Origin: Gremmenia infestans
Lineage: Eukaryota > Ascomycota > Leotiomycetes > Helotiales > Hamatocanthoscyphaceae
Reading direction: 5' to 3'
NCBI GenBank assembly: GCA_032629725.1
Contig: JAFEVB010000014.1
Span: 186,001 to 250,000, forward strand
DNA: 64,000 bases
The notes under the pieces were generated by a model. The model made no database searches. It was not told the DNA's origin and was given only the letters and a program-made list of their open reading frames with translations. Below, piece after piece: positions 41,609-51,928 of this stretch. The position numbers were made by a program, and so were the translations under genes. Every line of letters starts with the position of its first letter. The first letter of the stretch is position 1.

Positions 41609-43878
41609 CTATCTAGCACGCGTATACTTCCCCTTCCTCTGCTCCATCTGCAAACTCTCCTCCTGACTCGGCAACGGCCCTCTCCTCCTGACATTGCCCC
41701 CAGCATCACTACTCCCACCAAACTCACTCCCTCCTTGCGCACCCATTCCCGGGATGCCAAAAGGTGGCGGTCCTCCCATACCAGGCGGTGGAGGCGGGAA
41801 TCCAGGCGGCAATTGGAAGTTCCCAGGCGGCGGCAAGAGTCCAGGAGGCAACATACCCGGCGGAGGAGGTGGAGGAAATTGTCCCCCGGGAGGTGGAGGA
41901 GGTAGTCCGGCTTTCTTCATCATTTCTGCTAACTTTGCGAGATCGGGCGGATTGCTTGGATCCATGCCTGGTAGCGGCGGCGGTGCACCAACACCAAACG
42001 GTAAAGGAGGTGGTGGAACAGCTCCTCCCATACCCGGAATTTGCACTTTCGGCGCTCCACCATCCTTTCCAAACTGCGGGAGAGGAAGCCCGGGAATACC
42101 GGGGAAAGAAGGCATCTTCGCGGGCATCTTTTGGTCTACAAGTCCCTCCATTTCGTCCTCCATTTCCTGTTCTTCTTCTTCTTGTCGCTGTTTACGGTTT
42201 CCGCGACGGTCCCATGTTCCTTGGGCTTCTGCGGCTGACTCGCCTATGTGGTATCTGTCGTTGAAGATTTCTGTGTCGCCGGGGCGCGCACGCGTCCAGA
42301 AGCGGGTTACACGGTCGTTGGAGCCGGATGCGAGGATGTGGCCTAGGGGGTGCCAGTCTAGGGACCATATTGGGAAGTCGTGGGCGTATTGCACTTTGTG
42401 GGCTGGGTAGATGGTTTGGGCGGGGGCGGTGGTGGGGTCGGGACTATCATATGGTGAGAGGGATGGCGCTGTGCCTTGCGGTGTGTTGGGTTCGTCGAGG
42501 AGGTAGTGTAGCATAGAGCCGTCGCCGCCGCCGGTGCTGAGGAGTGAGGAGTGGATAGGATGCCAGGCTAGGGTGGAGATTTCTTTCTCGTGGCCTTTGA
42601 GGAGACAGATGTCGCGCATCATTCGGAGGTCAAATACACGAGCTGTTTGATCTCGTGCTGAGGTTGCTAGACATTCGCCTCTGACTCTTTCAAAAAGAGT
42701 TTTTGTAATGGTATTCTTGTGTCCGTGCAGTGTTGTTAAGCATCGACCCGTGCGAGGATCCCATAGTTTAACGAGATGGTCTTTCGAACCAGATACAAGC
42801 AAGCCTTTAGTAGGATGCCAGTCGACACTTTTAGCATCCCATCCGTGACCACTGAGAGTGGCTTCTTCCACTCCCTCTGCAAAGTCAAAAATCTTGAGAG
42901 ACGAATCATCAGAGGCTGTGACAAATTTAGCGTCGTTTGGGCTAAACGCAAGATCTCTTATAGGGTCATTATGCCCCTGGATAACCTTCACGTTGTTGAA
43001 GTTCGGTTGCCAGTACTTGATTAGTCCATCGTGATCGGCTGACAACAGCCAGTCATCACTGTGAGAGTAAGACAAGGCTCGGATAGCAACATCATGCGCT
43101 TGCATGATGGTCTCAAAGTTGAAACCAGTTCCATTCCACAGGGTGAACTCGCCACTGCTTGAAGCAGTGAGTAGTCTTCGGCCTTCTGGCGTCCATCGTA
43201 CCACGTTGACTGGGTGCTTGATCTTATTTAGTGAGGAGTGAAGATGCCTAGCTGGTATTGAGTCTGCGGGGTTTTGTAATCTTGCTAAAGGTGGTAGCAT
43301 CTAGGTAAAGTCAGTAGTATAATTGGAACGCAAGCAGCGGGAATCTTACGTCTACGATATAACTCGGACTAGGTCTCTCCAGTTCTCCTTGGTAGCCCCC
43401 TTTATATCTCGGTTGGCGATTTCGCATCCAGTGAACCATGGTTGAACCATAATCCGTGACAGCACCTAGTATTCAACCGGATTAGCTTCTATTCCATATA
43501 ACAAGCTTCAAATAAAGAGAATAAAAGAGTGGTCACGTGGAGGTCAAACTATACAACCAGAAGAAGAAAATGAGTAAAGGGCTCTTGAGGACTACATCCG
43601 GAAATCGCCGTTCACCGTTCAAAAGATCACAAGGATCAAAAGCCCATCTCTAGATGATCAAAATGCCATGACCCTAAGATGGGATTCTTGAGTTTGACCC
43701 GAATCCACTTGGACTCAGCCTCATCTTCTGACAAGCTTCTTGAGCCGCTGACACTGACATCTGAACCAAACTTACGCCTGCCTCTCCCTCTTCCAAAACC
43801 TCCCTCAAAGCCTCCACCGCCGCCACCGCCTCCCCCTTGACCCCCAAAGTCGCGCTCGCCGCGCTGTTCGTATGCCAT
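41609..43878 (-). CDS. PFS2: Polyadenylation factor subunit 2 (WDR33 homologue)
   Basis: WD40 scaffold of the cleavage and polyadenylation factor that binds the AAUAAA-type signal region and bridges 3'-end processing subunits in the nucleus. The first exon (43878 to about 43775) codes a Gly-rich RGG-like start. After an intron of about 300 nt come RAVTDYGSTMVHWMRNRQPR and a second intron at about 43301-43348. The last exon carries seven WD repeats, for example SADHDGLIKYWQPNF, TASDDSSLKIFDFAEG and SGSKDHLVKLWDPRTGRCL. The C-terminus is a long Pro/Gly-rich stretch (about 41700-42120) with PPPPPG runs and a MMKKAGLPP element, typical of filamentous fungal Pfs2. About 636 residues. Confidence 0.95.
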
Positions 43879-44551
43879 TCTTTCTACCTACCGTGTCATT
43901 CTCGTCGGCGAGTTGCTGTCGGACGGAAAAGGTTGATTAGGGTGACTTTGCTTTGAGATGTCAGGTTGCGCTCAGAGAGATGTCACGAGCGATTCGTTCG
44001 GTAAATGAATGGTGTTTGATATGGAGAGTCAGGTGGTCAAGTATGAGTATCACGTTTCTGCGCGTGAAGCTAAATCAATATGAATAGCAAAGCCCGGAAT
44101 AAAGTTATGCCTAGCGCTATCTTAGCGCCGGACTTCCAAATTCTATCTATCCTTATCCTTGTTGATACCTCGTCTCATCTGTTCAACATATTTTATGTGA
44201 GTTTTGCTATTATCGTTTTGCACGTCCTATCCAGTTCCAATTGGATGAAAATAAAAGGGGGAAATCAATGCCTAATATGTATCTTGATCTTGTCTCCATA
44301 AAATCTTCATTCCCCTATCTATGCTCAGTCCCAATCAATGATTGGCTAAAGTTATAGTTTCATCATTATTCTGCGTTGCGTGCCCCGCTACGTTCCTTCC
44401 CGCCGCTCCTTGGACCCCTGCCATACATACCGCATACCACGTTGGATTGACTCCCTTCCTTGTTATCTCTCAGCCCCTCAATGACATTACCACCACCCAT
44501 CCTTCCATTCTTTGTCCTTTTGCGAATGCATCTTTTAGTTGTCGGCCAACG
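43879..44551. promoter_or_regulatory. Divergent promoter, PFS2 / DGAT1
   Basis: About 670 bp shared by two genes transcribed away from each other. A frame opening at 44342 runs into DGAT1 in frame, but its first 70 codons look like leader, so I place the DGAT1 start at 44552. Confidence 0.5.
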
Positions 44552-46343
44552 ATGGCGACAACCATAAATACTGCAAAGGTGACGGGTGCAGATGTTCCTG
44601 CAGACCTTCCAAGCAAGCGATCAGTCCATTCACATGTCAACGGCAAAGGCAAGGGCAAATCCAATGGTAATGGCTTCTCGCAGCCGCCACAACCCCTCGC
44701 TCAAATCCGATCAAAAGCTCCGACCAAAAAATATCGCCATGTTGCTGCTGTGCATTCGAAGCCGAGAACCTCATGTCTCAGTCATGATTCTGAATCCAGC
44801 GCGAGTTTTCTGGGGTTCCGCAACCTCATGGTCCTTGTTTTGAGTATGTCGCAAGATCTCGCTGCGGAAATGCATCGCTAACATTGCTTTTAGTTGTTGG
44901 GAATTTGCGATTGATGGTGAGTTTTTCTGCTCTTGAGTCTAGTCGATGAATAAATTCTAATTTTCTACAGATTGAGAACTTTCAAAAGGTACGTCACGGA
45001 ATGGAGAAATTGTTGAACATTCAGCTGATCAGTGCTAGTACGGAGTCTTGATCTGCATTCGATGCCACGACTACCGACGACAAGATGTCATTCTTGGCGC
45101 CGCATTATACTTCCTCATACCATGCCACCTCTTCGTTGCCTACGTCGTCGAACTCGCCGCGGCCCAGCAAGCTCGAGCATCACTGAAGGGGGGCAGGAAG
45201 AGGAGCGGGATGGCTACACCAGGCGGGAGCTACATTGCTTCCGATGAAGAACGCCGCAAGTTCCAATCGACATGGAAATTGATAGCTTGGATTCATGGGA
45301 TCAACATCACGTTCTGCCTGGGCATTACCTCCATAATCGTCTACTTCTTCATCCACCACCCCTTCATTGGGACCCTCAGCGAAGTACACGCTGTTATCGT
45401 CTGGCTTAAAACGGCATCCTACGCCTTCACAAACCGCGATTTACGACACGCGTATCTACACCCATCAAAACGGGACGAGGACGCGTTGCCAGAGATATAC
45501 AACAAGTGTCCGTATCCGCAAAATGTCACTTTGAGTAATCTCACTTACTTCTGGTGGGCACCAACTTTGGTTTACCAACCTGTGTACCCACGTACTACCA
45601 AGATTCGCTGGATCTTTGTTCTCAAACGGCTGGCTGAATGTTTTGGATTGAGTGTATTTATGTGGATCGCATCTGCGCAATACGCAGCTCCAGTCCTACG
45701 AAACTCACTTAGGACAATCTCATCTCTAGACCTCCCTTCAATCCTCGAACGACTCATGAAACTCTCAACTATATCGCTAGTGATCTGGCTAGCAGGCTTC
45801 TTTGCACTTTTCCAAAGCTTCTTAAATGCATTGGCGGAAGTGATGATGTTTGGTGATCGCGAGTTCTATACGGATTGGTGGAATTCCCCTAGTGTGGGAG
45901 TTTATTGGAGAACGTGGAATAAGCCTGTGTATCACTTTATGAAAAGGCATGTCTTCTCGCCATTGATTGGGAGAGGTTGGAGTACGGGCCAGGCGAGTAT
46001 TGCTGTTTTTGTCTTTTCTGGCGTACTTCATGAGTTGTTGGTTGGGGTTCCTACACATAATATTATTGGTAAGTTCAACTTTACATCTCGCTTGGATGAT
46101 TTAGGGTTAATGATCTGAATAGGTGTGGCATTCTTGGGCATGGTAGCCCAGCTACCCATGATTGCTATCACAGCTCCATTGGAGAAAATGGAAGGCATAA
46201 ATGGTCGTATTATAGGGAACTGCATTTTTTGGGTCTCTTTTACGCTCATCGGACAGCCGCTGGCAGCTCTTCTATACTTCTTTGCTTGGCAGGCTAAATA
46301 CGGAACGGTTAGCAAGCAGCCCGTAGTAGCTTCGCCTTCTTGA
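44552..46343 (+). CDS. DGAT1: Diacylglycerol O-acyltransferase 1 (MBOAT family)
   Basis: ER membrane acyltransferase making triacylglycerol from diacylglycerol and acyl-CoA. The MBOAT/ACAT motif FYTDWWNS is present, with LNALAEVMMFGDRE just before it. YFWWAPTLVYQPVYPRT matches the DGAT1 form of the block that precedes it. The catalytic His lies in SGVLHELLVGVP. Several hydrophobic segments run from about 45090 to the end. The N-terminus is disordered with a Lys/Gly-rich run, usual for DGAT1. Exons: 44552-44842 or so, then two micro-exons (44894-44916, 23 nt; 44971-44988, 18 nt), 45038 to about 46069, and about 46122-46343. The pattern fits DGAT1 better than sterol acyltransferases. Confidence 0.92.
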
Positions 46344-46447
46344 TCTAGATAGATAGATAGACAAAAGTCACCTATTTAGACCCTGTGAGATCTGTCCATC
46401 ATAACTCATAATATTACATTTACTTTTCAACTGGGTATCAAACATGA

Positions 46448-47414
46448 TCACGAAACCCTCTCATTCTCCGCACTCAACAAGCTAGCAATTACACCACCCT
46501 TATCTCTCCTCCTCGCATCCCCTTCTAGCTTTTTAGCCACAAAAGCACTAATCTCCTTAACTTTCACCAGCGCAACCTGCACGCAATTCAAAAGCACCAC
46601 CGCATCCACAGGCACCCCACCCAGCTTCGCAATCTGACACACCTCCCCATGCCGATTGATACCCACGGTCGCGGCGCCCTCCCGCAACTGCTCCTCCACC
46701 AACGACGCATCGCACAACACGACCTCATCCCCCTCGTCTGCGCCGTAAAACGAAAACGTCACACAGTACGGATGGTGCAGTATGCTCAACGGCACAGGCT
46801 CGCGCTCGGCAAGCGTATACACGGTCACGGCCTCGCCCTCGGTACTCGTATCGGGTTTGCGGAAGTGCTGTAGGGCGGCCATGACGCTGACGCAGGCGGC
46901 GTCGACGAGGTTGCCGTCGTGGCTGAGTACGTGCACGTCGGCGCGCAGGCTCCAGACTTTAGAGCCGGCGATCAGGCACAGCGATTCTGTGTCCAGGGCG
47001 CCGGAGCGGCGGAGCGTCTTTTCGAGGATGCGCGATAGTAGGATTTCGGTCTCCGAGGGGGGGGTGTTGGCAGAGAAGGTTGGGGAGGACATGGGGGATA
47101 GGGTGGTGGTTATTGTGAAGAGGCCGTCGAAGGGGCGGTCGGGGAGGGGGGTCGCTACTTCGGCTGTTATGTGGGTTTGTATGCTGGTGGATGTTTGTTA
47201 GGATTGGGTTTGGTTGTTTTGGTTTTGGGGTTTCGGGAGGGGGAATGTACCGAGTCTTTCCTAACCTCACATCGCATACTCCATATTCATCACCGAACTC
47301 TAGCTCTAGCGCACGGTATTGATCGAAAGCGCGGCCGTCTATGCGTAGGTTTTCCGTGAGAGCTTTCGTGAAGAATTGGCGCTCGTTGAGCGAGGGTTCT
47401 ACTTGTCGTGGCAT
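46448..47414 (-). CDS. RRP45: Exosome complex subunit RRP45 (RNase PH-like)
   Basis: Ring subunit of the RNA exosome (EXOSC9 homologue), acting in nuclear and cytoplasmic 3'-5' RNA processing. It opens MPRQVEPSLNERQFFTKAL and carries LRIDGRAFDQYRALELEFG, the RNase PH N-terminal signature. After one intron (about 47198-47252) come EILLSRILEKTLRRSGALD, SKVWSLRADVHVLSHDGNL and CVSVMAALQHF. The ring subunits lack phosphorolytic activity in eukaryotes. About 305 residues. The gene shares a 235-bp divergent promoter with CWC15, linking RNA decay and splicing genes. Confidence 0.93.
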
Positions 47415-47649
47415 GGTTAGGTCTGGGGTTTGTGTTGATGTTGATGTTGATGTTGAAGAGACGCTTGACTTGCGAGTGAAGTGGGTTGAATTGAATGCGG
47501 GATGTTTTTTTGATGGTAGTGGCAGAATACTAGGCGGTGAGATACTAGCGGCTAATTCTACAGTAGCGCCGATTGATTTCTGGGGAGCTGCGATTTTAAG
47601 CCGCAAGAACAAACCCAACGATTTAGACACGCAACAGAACACTGCAAAG

Positions 47650-48769
47650 ATGACGACTGGTATGTGCAATAATTACCATTGACTATGTGATATGTTTATG
47701 CTAATATGTACCAGCCCATAGACCCACCTTTGATCCCGTAAGGACTCTCGAATTCCCTGGATTGGAGAATCGCGACTGATGAAAATTAGGCAAGGGGAAA
47801 AGACGCGCAACGAGGCCCGGCATATCACCAGCGTCTATTACCAGCTCATACGCAGCTAAAAGTCAGGTATGGTCATATCATGATACCCCCTTCGAGATAC
47901 GCTAGTCTAATGGTCTCATTCACAGGAAGCCCGGACAAGGAGGAGACGCAGACAACGCACCTCGCGATCTCCGCGCCGAATTACTGCAAGCTGAAGCCGT
48001 GCACTTTGCAAAGATTAAGGGCCAACCGATCCCAGAGCTAGAGTCGGAACCTGCTACGAATACATCGAAACGACAGCTTGAGAATGGAGGAGGGGAGGAG
48101 GAAGAGGATCCTGAGGCGAAGAGGAGGAGGGTGTTAGAGGAGAGTAGGGATGTGGATGCTGATTCTGAGGACGATGAGGAGGATAGTAGTGAGGATGATA
48201 GGTTGGTTACTCTCCTCTCTCCTTGGGAGTGGATTGGTTTCTAACTGTCACAGCGACGACGATGAAGATGAGACTGCGGAGCTACAACGGGAACTTGAGA
48301 AGATTAAGCGCGAGAGGGCCGAGAAGAGAGAACAGGAGGTTAGAATAAACTTTCCTTATCTTATCCCCGTTGACTTTCAATTGGTGGGAGACGCGTGTTT
48401 CGCATGACTGACATGAACGTACGCAGGAACGAGAAAAGGCGGCTGCAGAAGAGGAAGAGCGGGAACATGACATTGCGCTTGGCAATCCTCTCTTGAACCC
48501 CAAATCAGACTTCCACGTCAAGCGGAGATGGGATGACGATGTGATCTTCAAGAACCAGGCACGCGGAACCGAAGATAAGGGCAAGAAGAAGGAATTCGTC
48601 AATGTGAGGACTGTTTATGGTGCATCTACTGGGAATCACATGCTGACTTCTTGCTTAGGATCTTTTGAGATCAGACTTTCATAAACGGTTTATGAGGTTA
48701 GTTGTTCCAAGTCGTTTCCTACAGCCGAAGCTAAGCTAACCCTTGGGTAACAGCAAATATGTGAGATGA
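47650..48769 (+). CDS. CWC15: Pre-mRNA-splicing factor Cwc15
   Basis: Component of the spliceosomal NineTeen/Prp19-associated complex. The conserved start MTTAHRPTFDPARGKD is built from a 10-nt first exon (47650-47659) plus two more short exons. Then come GPAYHQRLLPAHTQLK, DLRAELLQAEAVHF, an acidic stretch (DVDADSEDDEEDSSEDD), a Glu/Arg coiled-coil segment, and the conserved end NPLLNPKSDFHVKRRWDDDV, NDLLRSDFHKRFM, KYVR. Eight exons with standard sites are needed to keep frame; the stop TGA is at 48767-48769. About 230 residues, usual for the family. It is unusually rich in introns for a short fungal gene, which is common for this family. Confidence 0.92.
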
Positions 48770-49936
48770 CGAGGCAACTACTATCTTTGGTGCACTTGCC
48801 GGCATGGGGCCGTTGTAGTATTTGAAATAGAAAGGCAACCAGGCTGAAGTTGAAGGGGAACCTGGAACCGTGGAACTAAGGTTACTCGGGAGTTTAGCGA
48901 CGGATATCTGCAAGTCCCAGGTGTACATGGATGAGATCAATGCAAGGTCTGGCATTAAAAACACAATTTTCACAGTTGTCAGCTGAAGGCTACTTATGCA
49001 CTGCAGGCGTTCAATTTCACCTGATTATTACCGTATTACCGTATTACCGTATTACCGTATTACCGTACTCTTTCCCTATTGTCCGTATTGTCCGTATTGA
49101 ATTTCAAGCAAATACAGGGCCGGGGGCACCATCGTTACCTCTTTCTCATTGGGTCCGAGCGACGCCACATGGCCCCAGCGTCTTCCGGATCCACATCGCT
49201 TGAACGAAAAGCGGAATTACCGATCATGACGCTTTCGCAGAAATCACACTACTGTACTGGTTTTCCGAGATCCCTTGCACAGCGTGGCCTGCTTTGACCA
49301 TTCTTATCAGCTCGTACCACTCTGAGGGATTTACAGGATTTTACAGGATTTACGAGATTTACCTAGGTACTGTACATAATATGCGGGGTCAACATGCACA
49401 GTAACATATTTCTTGCTCTCAGCCATCCCATCCAACCATCCAGGTAGTTCATGGCGAGACCTGGCTATAAGTTGGTTAGTCTTGAACTGTGCAACACAAA
49501 GCAAGCTGAATCTTGCTTCTAGCGTCATGATACCATCTCGCCATCCCCACTATTTGTGGCTCTTTCATCCCTTCTTTAGTTTGGCCTCTAGCTTCTTTCG
49601 GCATGAGGGGTAAATGGTTCGCTTCCGTCTTTTTGCTCTGCTCTGCTCTGCCTTGTTTCACACGCTGAGAGCTGTTTGTCTTGTTCATGGTCTAATAGAG
49701 TTTATGACGCAACCTTTCTGCTTTGCATTAGGTGTACTTGTCCTCGCACTCGCAGTAGATGGGAGTACGGACTCCGGTGTATGGGAGCTGAGCTTGGACC
49801 AGCTGGTGATATATAAGATTCCCTTTCCCCTCCACCGAGCATATTCATACTCATACACCCTGCCCCTCATCTCATCTCAATTCAATCTACCATCAAACCA
49901 AACATCCAAACTCTTCAATACCAAACATCTACCATC
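48770..49936. other. Intergenic region with tandem repeats
   Basis: About 1.2 kb between CWC15 and the DDR48-like gene. It holds a short tandem array (49027-49095). The part from about 49830 is the C/A-rich leader and core promoter (TATATAAG at about 49811) of the DDR48-like gene. Short frames at 49331-49528 and 49614-49964 have no domain. Confidence 0.5.
49027..49095. repeat. Short tandem repeats ATTACCGT x5 and ATTGTCCGT x2
   Basis: Five perfect copies of ATTACCGT at 49027-49066, then after 11 bp two copies of the related 9-mer ATTGTCCGT at 49078-49095. Confidence 0.85.
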
Positions 49937-51202
49937 ATGTCTAACTACGACAACAACTCTGTAGGTCTTACAAACATAATCACAGCCAGTTCTTCATGGT
50001 TCCCGTCCACTCTCTAACAAACTTTCCTTTCTCAGGGCTCCTATGATAATGACAGCTACGGCGTAAGCGCTCACAGCCATTGCAGCGTTCTGTCCGCTCA
50101 CTAATCCCTTTCTAAGTCATCTGGTCTTGGAGGCAACAATAGCACCTACGGTGTATGAGCCCCCTTGATTCTGCACTCAGCCATGCTGAAGTGTAGATGG
50201 CATTTTCATTCACTGACCAACTTTCATTCAGTCATCTGGCCGTGCTGCACGCACCGGAGGAAACGATGATAGCTACGGCGTACGATTCCCTTGGTCCTAC
50301 TCCTCACTCAGCCATTGCTGCAGTGCAGCCCAGAACTGAATTACATATCATATATTGGCTAGAAACACGGCTAACACATACACTTACAGTCCAGCAACAC
50401 CGGTGGTTACGGATCATCCAACCAAGCCGGCTCTGACAGCTACGGCTCATCCAACCAAACCGGTTCCGACAACTATGGCTCCTCAAACACGGGCTCCAGC
50501 GGCCTAGGAGGACGAGGAAACACCACCGGTGGCTCTGACAACTACGGCAGCTCCAACACTGGCTCAAGCGGCTTCGGTTCATCCGGCGGTAACAACACCA
50601 GCTCGGGCTACGGCGGAAACAGCGGAAACACCGACTCCTATGGTTCCTCGGGTAACACCGGTTCTGATTCATACGGCTCGGGCAACACTGGGTCGGACTC
50701 TTACGGAAGCAAGAACACCTCAAGTGGACTTGGAGGCAACACTGGGTCGGACTCTTATGGAAGCAAGAACACCTCAAGTGGACTTGGAGGCAACACTGGT
50801 TCTGATTCATATGGATCGGGCAACACAGGATCTGACTCTTACGGAAGCAAGAACACCTCGAGTGGACTCGGAGGCAACACTGGTTCTGATTCCTACGGCT
50901 CGTCCAACCAGACTTCTTCCGACACCTACGGTAGCTCCAACACGGGCGCGGGTGGCTACGGAGGAAGCAGTGGAAACACCGATTCCTATGGCTCTGGAAA
51001 CCAAACTGGCTCATCAGACTACGGATCGAGTGGTACTGGCAGTGGCAACAGCAAGAAGAATGACAGTACGGCTGGGAAGTTGCTGGAGAAGGTTGGCGGC
51101 TTTATGAAGAGTGATAGCATACAGCAGAAGGGCGCTGAGAAGAGGGGAAATGCTGGGAGTGATGACTTTTCTTCCGGAGGTAACAGCAACAACAACTATT
51201 AA
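49937..51202 (+). CDS. DDR48-like Ser/Gly/Asn/Tyr-rich stress protein
   Basis: Repeat protein made of units like NTGSDSYGS and SSNTGSSG, very close in style to the SNNNDSYGS repeats of yeast Ddr48, a stress and DNA-damage-induced protein. The true frame has no internal Met in the repeat part. It starts at the ATG at 49937 (MSNYDNNS), passes three small exons ending in Tyr-Gly and one large exon (from about 50392), and stops at 51200-51202. All four introns are phase 0. Exons 2-4 end with SYG, TYG and SYG, and exons 3-5 start Ser-Ser, so repeat units coincide with exons. The C-terminus leaves the repeats for a Lys-rich helix, TAGKLLEKVGGFMKSDSIQQK, like the CsbD-like tails of fungal homologues. 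A TATA-like element at about 49811 fits a strongly inducible gene. Confidence 0.75.
50684..50875 (+). repeat. 54-bp coding tandem repeats in DDR48-like gene
   Basis: Units at 50684-50737 and 50738-50791 are nearly identical over 54 bp (18 residues: NTGSDSYGSKNTSSGLGG). A third copy lies at 50822-50875 after a 30-bp shorter unit. This points to recent expansion and likely length variation between strains. Confidence 0.85.
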
Positions 51203-51928
51203 ATTGTTGTGGTGGGATGGGAATTCAGTGGATGATATGATTGTATGATTTTCTTTTTTTTTCTTCACTGAGGTCGGGATGGGATAGGATGGGATGGGTT
51301 ATGATTTGAAACCAGTCATACAATCACTCGATCAATCAATCACAACAACCAATCTTGACTTCACTTCAATTGACACTTTCATACCTACTGCTCTCCAATT
51401 GACAGTCATTCTGTCGGAAAGTAGGTGTACCTAAACTTAGTAAAGACTTATACAAATATTCCCCGCATATGACGAGCTTGAAGCTTGCATAAACCCCCTG
51501 TCGTGATCGACGCAGGGATACGTCTACGGTACGTCATCTATTTATACCCTGTCGATCGGAGGGCGGAAGGGCAGCCGAAGTGTGGTTTATGCGATGCGGT
51601 GCGACGTTTCGATGTAGCAAGGTACGGAGTAAGGGAAGGAAAGGAGAATGCAACGGAAGGAAAATGGGAATAAGATACGATTTTAAGAGGAAAGAGGATT
51701 TGAAATATATTCTAAGATGAGATGAGATGAAAAGTAATATAATATGGTGAATATAGAAAATGTGGGGTATGGGGAGGGAATACTAGACTATTGAGAATAG
51801 AATCTTTCTTGAGATTCATAATTCAAGATAGACCTCTTTCTAAAAGGTATACTATAGTATAATTAATCATAACTCATAACTCTTCATCCCTTCCTACCAA
51901 ACCCCTTTCACCTTTCACCTTTCACCTT
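51203..51928. other. Convergent 3' intergenic region
   Basis: About 725 bp between the DDR48-like and PEX8 stops. A short CACCTTT tandem lies at 51906-51932. No gene seen. Confidence 0.5.

Noticed and set aside
41567..42410. Plus-strand Gly/Pro-rich frames opposite PFS2
   Set aside because: Antisense of the PFS2 proline-rich tail; Gly-rich composition follows from CCN codons on the other strand.
44342..44551. N-terminal extension of DGAT1 from a start at 44342
   Set aside because: The 70 extra codons look like leader DNA, and MATTINTAKV at 44552 is a normal start for the family.
46782..47201. Plus-strand frame opposite RRP45
   Set aside because: Antisense shadow of a GC-rich conserved coding exon.
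50304..51107. Long Thr-rich (+) and Cys/Arg-rich (-) open frames
   Set aside because: Both are shadows of the DDR48-like repeat frame; their composition is a by-product of the repeated DNA.
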